In this document: positions 1 through 4,635 of the stretch, piece after piece | Layout: each line of letters starts with the position of its first letter | Position numbering within the stretch: the stretch's first letter is position 1 | NCBI GenBank assembly: GCA_944385595.1 | Contig: CALWXY010000173.1 | Coordinates: 1 to 22,803 of the forward strand | Direction: 5' to 3' | Origin: an uncultured Oscillospiraceae bacterium | GTDB taxonomy: Bacteria; Bacillota; Clostridia; Oscillospirales; Oscillospiraceae | Length of the DNA: 22,803 bases | Made by a program: the position numbers and the translations under genes | The notes under the pieces: generated by a model | Seen by the model: only the letters and a program-made list of their open reading frames with translations | Told to the model about the DNA's origin: nothing | Database searches by the model: none

Positions 1-48
1 AGCCTGTCACGCTGGAGGTCGACGGTTCGAGCCCGTTCTGGGTCGCCA
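1..48 (+). tRNA. tRNA-Asp(GTC), 3' part only
   Basis: The window opens inside a tRNA. The anticodon loop CTGTCAC carries anticodon GTC (Asp). The T-arm GACGG-TTCGAGC-CCGTT pairs (one G-T pair) and the gene ends in an encoded CCA at 46-48. The 5' half lies outside the window. It sits 3 bp upstream of tRNA-Thr, so the two are probably co-transcribed. Confidence 0.88.
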
Positions 49-51
49 CAT

Positions 52-127
<76 letters not shown>

Positions 128-131
128 CAAA

Positions 132-170
132 AAACCCTGTAATCTCAATGGTTACAGGGTTTCTTGTTTT
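132..170 (+). terminator. Terminator just downstream of tRNA-Thr, inside the element
   Basis: The stem AAACCCTGTAA / TTACAGGGTTT has an 9-nt loop and is followed by TCTTGTTTTT. It replaces the original tRNA terminator, which integration displaced to 6994-7021, so the tRNA transcript still ends properly. Confidence 0.85.
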
Positions 171-192
171 TCTAAAGCTATTCGAGACGCTG

Positions 193-217
193 CAAAAACC
201 GAAACAAAAACCGAAAC
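193..217 (+). repeat. Left arm-type direct repeats (candidate integrase arm sites)
   Basis: Two 12-bp tandem copies of AAAAACCGAAAC lie at 194-205 and 206-217. One exact copy and two near copies occur close to the right end (6783-6826). Short direct repeats inside both ends are the usual layout of arm-type sites bound by the N-terminal domain of Tn916/lambda-type integrases. The repeats are seen; binding is inferred. Confidence 0.6.
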
Positions 218-221
218 GACA

Positions 222-254
222 GCCGGACAGGGTTATTCCTGCCCGGCTTTTTTT
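222..254 (+). terminator. Second plus-strand terminator, overlapping the int 3' end
   Basis: The stem GCCGG-A-CAGG / CCTG-C-CCGGC has one internal mismatch and is followed by seven T on the plus strand. It overlaps the stop codon of the convergent integrase gene. It probably blocks read-through from the tRNA operon into the antisense of int. Confidence 0.75.
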
Positions 255-1414
255 ATTGCGTCTCTGAAAATTTGCGCGGCTCGTTTCCGGCTCTCGGCGT
301 CGGCATGAGTGTACATTCGAAGCGTTGTGCTTTTGTCTGCATGGCCTAGCGCCTCTGATACGCTCGCCACATCTGCGCCCGCAGTTATCGATACACTAGC
401 GAATGTATGCCGCAGCTTGTGGGGGTGTAGGTCAGGTATACCACACTTGTTCGAGAGCTTTTTGAGGTATCTGGTGGGGCTTTGAGGGTGCATTGGCTCG
501 TCGCTGCCCTCTTTCGTGAATACATAGCCGTAACGCTTATCGCCTCGCAAGGCTGCGAGAAGCGCCGCCGTGTCTGAACCAAAATCGACTTCACGAACGC
601 GCCCCGTTTTGGGCGTGTCGACATAGACGCCGCGCGCGGGTGTGTAGCAAAGGTTACGCTTTATGATTGCGATGCAATTATCGAGGTCAATATCTTCCCA
701 CATAAGCCCGCAGCACTCGCCCCGGCGCATACCCGTATCAATGAGCAAGCTCACCAGCGCCCGCCACTTTAGCGGCTCGGCGTCAAGCGCCGTCATCACG
801 ACGCGCAGCTCGTCAACGCTCAATGCCTGCACCTCGGCCTTGATTTCGTCCTTGCGAGGCACGGGTCTCGCCACCTTGTCCATCGGGTTACGCTGCACCA
901 TGTCGCCCAGATACGCCATTTTGAAAAGCGAGTGCAAGATGGTGTAGACCTTGACGGCTGTTGCGTGCGACTTGCCCTGTGCCTGTATGGACAGCAGCAG
1001 CGCGGACAGCTCGGCGGGGGTTACTTCGGGCAATTTCTTGCCGCCTATGGCCGGATAAATCCAGTTGTTCAAATATCCCTGAAAGCTGGCTCGGCTGTTT
1101 TCTGCCATTGTAACGGCCTTTGAGGGCATGAAAACCCGCTCGCCGTATTGATATACCGTCAGTATCTTCGCGGCCTCTTCGGCCTCCTGGGTGGCGTGTT
1201 CGCGCCTCTCAGCACGGCTTATCACCTCGCCCGCTTTACACTGACGTTCGAATTCCGCTGCCACTCGTGTTAATTCGCGATCTATTGCTTTTTTAGACCA
1301 TCCGTCCGGCACATACCAACGTGAATATAAGCGCGACTGCGACCGGCCACGGCTGACGGTGATTTCGTAAAATATTTGCCCGGATTTTGTCTCGCGTTTC
1401 CTTATTGATGGCAT
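233..1414 (-). CDS. int: Tyrosine-type site-specific integrase
   Basis: This 393-aa tyrosine recombinase catalyses integration and excision of the element at tRNA-Thr. The catalytic set is complete: Arg230 in TGMRRGE, Lys269 in TPKTG, His332 and Arg335 in HKLRH, His358 in LGH, and Tyr368 in RMYTH. Residues about 1-60 look like an AP2-like/arm-binding N-terminal domain, residues 85-185 are the SAM-like core-binding domain, and residues 195-385 are the catalytic domain. The length is normal for Firmicute phage and Tn916-like integrases. The ATG follows AAGGTGAT, which overlaps the stop of the upstream repressor gene 9 bp away, so the two genes are probably translationally coupled. The gene ends about 105 bp from the att core, the typical position for an element integrase. 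Confidence 0.95.
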   Translation of the reverse strand: MPSIRKRETKSGQIFYEITVSRGRSQSRLYSRWYVPDGWSKKAIDRELTRVAAEFERQCKAGEVISRAERREHATQEAEEAAKILTVYQYGERVFMPSKAVTMAENSRASFQGYLNNWIYPAIGGKKLPEVTPAELSALLLSIQAQGKSHATAVKVYTILHSLFKMAYLGDMVQRNPMDKVARPVPRKDEIKAEVQALSVDELRVVMTALDAEPLKWRALVSLLIDTGMRRGECCGLMWEDIDLDNCIAIIKRNLCYTPARGVYVDTPKTGRVREVDFGSDTAALLAALRGDKRYGYVFTKEGSDEPMHPQSPTRYLKKLSNKCGIPDLHPHKLRHTFASVSITAGADVASVSEALGHADKSTTLRMYTHADAESRKRAAQIFRDAIKKAGQE

Positions 1415-1423
1415 AACATCACC

Positions 1424-1816
1424 TTATTCGCTATCAGGGCTGTTATTCTCGGTTTCATGAGAAATTTTCCTGCGATTCTTGGAATGTTTGGTCATTTCTT
1501 CGGCTTGTGCAAGGGAAAGACGGAAAAATAAATCTTTTTCAAAATCTGTCATATTCGCTAGGTAATCGTCGAGTTTGTACAAATAGGCGCGCTCTAATTC
1601 TTCGCTTACCATTTCAGCAAGTGAAGGCTCTAATATTCTGCTTAGAGGTATATTTAGCGCTTTTGTAATAGCTTGCAGCATGTCAACGGACATATTTTCC
1701 CCTCGTTCCATAACAGATTGAAGCGTGGACGGAGGAATCTTTGCGGTGAGAGCCGCTTGCCTGCGGCTAATACCGCGCTGCTTAAGAATTGCGTCAAGAC
1801 GTTCTATTGGCGTCAT
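1424..1816 (-). CDS. XRE/cI-like transcriptional repressor
   Basis: This protein of about 130 aa has an N-terminal Cro/cI-type HTH. Residues about 5-60 hold the pattern ILKQRGISRRQAALTAKIPP followed by LQAITKALNIPL. A charged helical C-terminus follows (LERAYLYKLDDYLANMTDFEKD). There is no LexA/S24 peptidase domain, so induction by RecA self-cleavage is unlikely. I chose the ATG at 1816 because AGAGGTGA lies 4 bp upstream of it; an upstream ATG at 1834 has no ribosome binding site. It is co-oriented and coupled with int and divergent from the Cro-like gene at 1938. It is the likely lysogeny-type repressor acting on the palindromes in the intervening region. Confidence 0.85.
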   Translation of the reverse strand: MTPIERLDAILKQRGISRRQAALTAKIPPSTLQSVMERGENMSVDMLQAITKALNIPLSRILEPSLAEMVSEELERAYLYKLDDYLANMTDFEKDLFFRLSLAQAEEMTKHSKNRRKISHETENNSPDSE

Positions 1817-1861
1817 TTTATCACCTCTTGGCATTACTTTACTGCATTTTAAACGAAATTA

Positions 1862-1875
1862 CAAGAATATTCTTG
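1862..1875. promoter_or_regulatory. Perfect 14-bp palindrome, operator candidate
   Basis: CAAGAATATTCTTG is a perfect palindrome that shares its last three bases with the -35 box of the rightward promoter (1873-1878). A repressor bound here would block that promoter. This is inferred from position and symmetry. Confidence 0.65.
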
Positions 1876-1901
1876 ACAATGAGCGTAAACGCGTGTATTA
1901 T
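1873..1901 (+). promoter_or_regulatory. Rightward sigma-70/A-type promoter of the element
   Basis: TTGACA (1873-1878) is separated by 17 bp from TATTAT (1896-1901). It drives the genes from 1938 onward and is the early promoter of the divergent switch. It is followed at 1924-1933 by the strong ribosome binding site TAGGAGGTGA. Confidence 0.85.
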
Positions 1902-1910
1902 TTAATTATA

Positions 1911-1924
1911 AACGAATCATCGTT
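1911..1924. promoter_or_regulatory. Second operator candidate downstream of the -10
   Basis: The inverted repeat AACGA-atca-TCGTT lies at the start of the rightward transcript. A related half-site, AAACGAA, occurs near 1851-1857 on the other side of the promoter. Its sequence is unlike the 1862-1875 palindrome, so it may serve the second regulator of the switch. Confidence 0.45.
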
Positions 1925-1937
1925 AGGAGGTGAGGCA

Positions 1938-2141
1938 ATGAACATTAACACGGCAAAAATAGAAACCATCCTAGCAGAACGCGGCATGACCAGAACCTCT
2001 CTCGCCGAACTGTGCGGAATTTCTCGGCAGAATGTAAGCACGATTATCCGACGGGGGACGTGTGAGCCGAAAACGGCGGGGAAGCTGGCGTCTGGTCTTG
2101 GCGTCAATGTTGCGGACATTATCGAGGAGGTGATTAGATGA
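1938..2141 (+). CDS. Small Cro-like HTH regulator
   Basis: This 67-aa protein is almost entirely a Cro/cI-type HTH: residues 5-60 include TILAERGMTRTSLAELCGIS followed by NVSTIIRRG and LASGLGVNVADII. The ATG is preceded by TAGGAGGTGA with good spacing. An in-frame extension upstream would run through the promoter and is not real. It is the first gene of the rightward operon and diverges from the cI-like repressor, which is the arrangement of a phage genetic switch. Its stop overlaps the next start by 4 bp (ATGA). Opposing the repressor is an inferred role. Confidence 0.85.
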   Translation: MNINTAKIETILAERGMTRTSLAELCGISRQNVSTIIRRGTCEPKTAGKLASGLGVNVADIIEEVIR

Positions 2142-2392
2142 CGCCGCTAAGAGCTATCCGGGAAAAATGCCTCGACTGTTGCTGTGGGCAGTCTTTCGAG
2201 GTGAGGCGCTGCTCGTGCGAGGACTGTTCTTTGCACCAGTACCGCTTCGGGCATAATCCCAAACTTGCAGGCCGAGGCAATATTTCCGCTCTGACGCGTA
2301 AATCGCCCACACAGCAAAGCAAACAGACCATTAACGACAGCGCCGAGGGTGATTATACATCCGGCGACTATGAGCTTAAAAAGGAGGCTTGA
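2138..2392 (+). CDS. Cys-rich putative zinc-binding phage protein
   Basis: This 84-aa protein of unknown function has a compact Cys cluster at residues about 11-30 (CLDCCCG followed by RRCSCEDC), then a conserved-looking LHQYRFGHNP segment. The C-terminal half is polar and probably disordered. I recognise it as the type of small protein common at this position in Firmicute prophages, but no function is established that I know of. It overlaps the upstream regulator by 4 bp and has GAGGAGGTGAT upstream, so it is translationally coupled. Metal binding is inferred from the Cys spacing. Confidence 0.75.
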   Translation: MTPLRAIREKCLDCCCGQSFEVRRCSCEDCSLHQYRFGHNPKLAGRGNISALTRKSPTQQSKQTINDSAEGDYTSGDYELKKEA

Positions 2393-2395
2393 ACG

Positions 2396-2569
2396 ATGAG
2401 CGAGAACACAAGACCGTTTCTCAAAATCAAAGACGCTTGCCGCGTGACGGGGCTTAGTCAGTTTTGGCTCAGACGCGGATGCCGCGACGGCTCCGTGCCG
2501 CATATCATGTCGGGCGGCGTGTACTACGTCAATATTCCAGCGCTGCTCCGGCAGCTTGACGCAGAGTGA
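2396..2569 (+). CDS. Excisionase-like small HTH protein
   Basis: This 57-aa protein fits the MerR/excisionase winged-HTH fold (HTH_17 type). It reads FLKIKDACRVTGLSQFWLRRG, then a wing with GSVPHIMSGGVYYVN, then a C-terminal helix IPALLRQL. It starts at ATG 2396 with AAAAAGGAGG eight bases upstream. It lies in the early operon of an element with a Tn916-like integrase and end repeats, so it is the best candidate for the recombination directionality factor. A transcriptional role is the alternative. Confidence 0.75.
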   Translation: MSENTRPFLKIKDACRVTGLSQFWLRRGCRDGSVPHIMSGGVYYVNIPALLRQLDAE

Positions 2570-2581
2570 GGGGGCGACTGA

Positions 2582-2851
2582 GTGGCAAAAGAAAAACGCG
2601 CGACCTGGTGGAAGATGTTCTATCACCAGCGCGCAGCAATCGAAAGCGTATCTGATGAAGACGCAGGAAAAGGGCTTAAAGCTGCTTTTCGATATTTTGA
2701 CGGTGAGTTTATATCTCCCGAAGACCTCACACAGGCCGCGTTCGTCGTGTTCTGTGTTATGCGTCCATACATAGACGAGAGTAAGCAGGATTATGCGGCG
2801 TCTGTTGAGAGCGGAAAACGCGGCGGAAATAAACGCTGGGGGAATGTATAG
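2582..2851 (+). CDS. DUF6291-like phage protein, probably truncated
   Basis: This 89-aa protein starts at GTG. It has the pattern of DUF6291-type phage replication-region proteins: WWKMFYHQRAAIESVSDEDAG, then a helix with FRYFDGE, then PYIDESKQDYAASVESGKRGG near the end. In relatives, as I recall them, the GGxKR segment is followed by a Pro-rich and acidic linker. Here the frame stops at 2849-2851. The +1 frame continues as SPPIPPLYPCLG, meets a TAG at 2886, then encodes an ADAE repeat and stays open to a TGA (2997-2999) that overlaps the next start. This looks like a frameshifted longer gene. The family assignment is from memory. Confidence 0.6.
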   Translation: MAKEKRATWWKMFYHQRAAIESVSDEDAGKGLKAAFRYFDGEFISPEDLTQAAFVVFCVMRPYIDESKQDYAASVESGKRGGNKRWGNV

Positions 2852-2893
2852 CCCCCCTATACCACCCCTATACCCCTGTTTAGGGTAGTTTAC

Positions 2894-2923
2894 AGAAGCA
2901 GATGCAGAAGCAGATGCAGAAGC
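2894..2923 (+). repeat. 12-bp tandem repeat, remnant of an ADAE-coding linker
   Basis: AGAAGCAGATGC is repeated about 2.5 times. In the frame that ends at 2999 it codes alternating Ala, Asp and Glu. It lies beyond the premature stop of the DUF6291-like gene. A shorter CCCCTATACC duplication lies at about 2854-2877. Confidence 0.7.
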
Positions 2924-2998
2924 GGAATATATAAGGAAAAAGGAAGAAGGTTTTTTCTTTTTCCACGCTGATTACGCACGAAAGGAGGCGAAAAACTG

Positions 2999-3523
2999 AT
3001 GGACTCAACTTTTTTGGCCTTTGTAAGGGCGGCATACAATGAAGTTGGGTGTTCTCCGTATTCTGTCGATGACGTACTTTGCGTGTTTGCAATGTATCTC
3101 CGCGCATATAGGGAGAACATGAAAAACGAACATCCAATAATTAGCATGGAACAAATTAAGCGCATAATCCGTGTTATGCCGTATTTGGATAACGAGGCGA
3201 CCAACGCGAGCAGAGAACAAATATCTGTGAGCGACTACGAAAAGATTATCCCGCGGCATTTTGAGACAAAGTACAGAAATTGTGATTATCGCCTTAACCA
3301 CTTTTTTAGCGGCAAGATACGCGAGTTTAGATTTTACGAGGCATGTGTATGCGGCAAGAATTTGATTGCAAATCAACGCAGCGGGAGCAGTCGCGAAACC
3401 AAACCGAGCAAACATTACAATATTGTCAACGATCTAGACGCAACGCGAACACCAACGCGCCTTAAAAAGCGTTATGTCGAAGACCCCGAAACCGGCGAGC
3501 GTTACGTCGTGATTGACGAATAG
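2999..3523 (+). CDS. Hypothetical phage protein, 174 aa
   Basis: I do not recognise this protein. The N-terminal 75 residues look helical (FLAFVRAAYNEVG, VFAMYLRAYRENM). The middle is basic and aromatic (HFETKYRNCDYRLNHFFSGKIREFRFYE). The C-terminus is polar and ends in a repeated Tyr/Val motif (RYVEDPETGERYVVIDE). The start ATG has AAAGGAGG ten bases upstream and overlaps by one base the TGA that closes the frame of the decayed upstream tail. Its place after a DUF6291-like gene suggests a replication-region protein. No catalytic motif is visible. Confidence 0.75.
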   Translation: MDSTFLAFVRAAYNEVGCSPYSVDDVLCVFAMYLRAYRENMKNEHPIISMEQIKRIIRVMPYLDNEATNASREQISVSDYEKIIPRHFETKYRNCDYRLNHFFSGKIREFRFYEACVCGKNLIANQRSGSSRETKPSKHYNIVNDLDATRTPTRLKKRYVEDPETGERYVVIDE

Positions 3524-3555
3524 CCGATGCATCACTTACGAAAGGAGAAAACAAA

Positions 3556-3708
3556 GTGAGCGCAATGTACTCTGTACTCTTTTCCGACAACGACCTCGAT
3601 GTTCTGCACGAGGCGCTCGAAAACCTGTACATGGTCAAAGAGGAAGAAGCTAAAGACGCCAAGCAGCTTATGCTGTGGATTGACAAGACGAAAAAGGAGG
3701 CGGACTAA
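3556..3708 (+). CDS. Small acidic hypothetical protein, 50 aa
   Basis: It starts at GTG 3556 with AAAGGAGA seven bases upstream; an ATG three codons later is a weaker alternative. The protein is a predicted helical hairpin (LDVLHEALENLYMVKEEEAKDAKQ), rich in Glu and Lys. Its TAA overlaps the next ATG by one base, so it belongs to the tight small-gene operon. Function is unknown. Confidence 0.65.
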   Translation: MSAMYSVLFSDNDLDVLHEALENLYMVKEEEAKDAKQLMLWIDKTKKEAD

Positions 3709-3890
3709 TGAGCTACTATCGAATATGTCCGACGTGCGGCGCACACCTGGACCCCGACGAGGTCTGCGAGTGCAAAAAAGAAGCCGCTCTCGGTGCTACC
3801 AACACCGGGAACGGCAAAGCGGAACAGATTGCAACGGCTGTTTCCGCCTCTATTGTAAACGAAAACAGGGAGGATTGCAAGCATGGATGA
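3708..3890 (+). CDS. Small zinc-ribbon-like protein, 60 aa
   Basis: The N-terminus has a four-Cys knuckle, CPTCG followed by EVCECKK (residues about 7-22), then a low-complexity polar tail. Proteins of this kind are frequent in Firmicute prophages and have no assigned function that I know of. The start overlaps the previous stop (TAATG), and AAAAAGGAGG lies upstream inside the previous gene. It overlaps the next gene by 8 bp. Zinc binding is inferred. Confidence 0.75.
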   Translation: MSYYRICPTCGAHLDPDEVCECKKEAALGATNTGNGKAEQIATAVSASIVNENREDCKHG

Positions 3891-4164
3891 GCGCAAAAAC
3901 AAGTGGCGGGAATTTATCAATTCGCGGCGTATGCCGTATAAAACCGCTTTGGAGATTCGGGAAGCAATTAATCTTGGGGACAAGGCGACGGCGCCCGCGG
4001 ACTTTATCGAGGGTATGATGATTGTATATGGCTGCCACCCGATTGACAAAGAGGCGGAAAGAAATTTCAAATCATTCCTGGCTGCTGTTTATAATTGGGG
4101 ACGGATCGTCGGTATTCGAGGCGAGCGGAAAAGAAGAAAAAAAGGAGGAAAACACTTTGCTTAA
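3883..4164 (+). CDS. Hypothetical phage protein, 93 aa
   Basis: I do not recognise this protein. It is mostly helical with a central segment (DFIEGMMIVYGCHP) and a strongly basic C-terminus (RGERKRRKKGGK). Its start lies inside the end of the zinc-ribbon gene, preceded by AGGGAGGA, and its end overlaps the next TTG start by 8 bp. The basic tail would suit nucleic-acid binding, which is inference only. Confidence 0.65.
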   Translation: MDERKNKWREFINSRRMPYKTALEIREAINLGDKATAPADFIEGMMIVYGCHPIDKEAERNFKSFLAAVYNWGRIVGIRGERKRRKKGGKHFA

Positions 4165-4366
4165 AACAATCAACGGCGAAACATGGTTTTGCTGCCCTCA
4201 GTGCGGCCAGAAGATTCACCCGGTCAAGCCGGGCGCTCGCGGCGTGATGGTGGCTTGTAAGGGCAAGACGAAAGACGGAGCACGCTGCACATGGCGCGGC
4301 GAGATACGCTGGGACGAGGCTGTCAAAGCTATGATACCGATTAAGCAAGGCGCAGGATATTATTGA
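4157..4366 (+). CDS. Com-like zinc-ribbon protein, 69 aa
   Basis: It starts at TTG 4157 because AAAGGAGGAAA lies just upstream at 4141-4151. A longer in-frame extension would overlap the previous gene heavily and has no ribosome binding site. The sequence FCCPQCGQKIHPV, then VACKGKTKDGARCTWRGEI, gives a two-knuckle zinc ribbon like the Com/phage zinc-finger proteins. It is the last gene before the terminator at 4385-4418 and closes the early operon. Its target is unknown. Confidence 0.7.
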   Translation: MLKTINGETWFCCPQCGQKIHPVKPGARGVMVACKGKTKDGARCTWRGEIRWDEAVKAMIPIKQGAGYY

Positions 4367-4384
4367 TATTGTTTGAGCCGTTGA

Positions 4385-4418
4385 GCCGTTGAGTGTTATA
4401 CTCAGCGGCTTTTCTTTT
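4385..4418 (+). terminator. Terminator of the small-gene operon
   Basis: The stem GCCGTTGAG / CTCAGCGGC (one G-T pair) has a 7-nt loop and is followed by TTTTCTTTT. It separates the early genes from the capsid gene, which must therefore have its own promoter. Confidence 0.85.
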
Positions 4419-4635
4419 GATAACGCGACATCCCCCCGGGGGTGGTGCGCGTCGGATTACCTAACTCGCTAATGGCGTGGGTAACTTTTTCCAACTCTGA
4501 GCCTGATTTTGCAAACAGGGTTAAATAACACCGGCAAATAAGGCCGTTCGGCCTTGTTTGATATAAATATTGCGTCGCTTTTTGCGCCGGAGGGCGTGAA
4601 TTGAGAATCAGAGGATTCGGCGCGATTAAAAGGAG
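4419..4635 (+). other. Intergenic stretch before the capsid gene
   Basis: About 215 bp has no convincing gene. It holds a GC block at about 4434-4445 (six C, five G, TGG), a perfect hairpin AAGGCC-GTTC-GGCCTT at 4540-4555, and AT-rich sequence at 4559-4575 that could carry a promoter for the capsid gene. In many cos-type phages this position, upstream of the packaging/head genes, carries the packaging site. That comparison is a guess here. Confidence 0.4.

Noticed and set aside
2854..2923. Possible CRISPR-like short repeats
   Set aside because: The repeats are 10-12 bp, directly tandem, without spacers; they are coding-linker repeats.
2890..3204. Minus-strand frame opposite the 174-aa gene
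   Set aside because: It is low complexity, antisense to a gene with a good ribosome binding site, and reads the 12-bp repeat as Leu/His runs.
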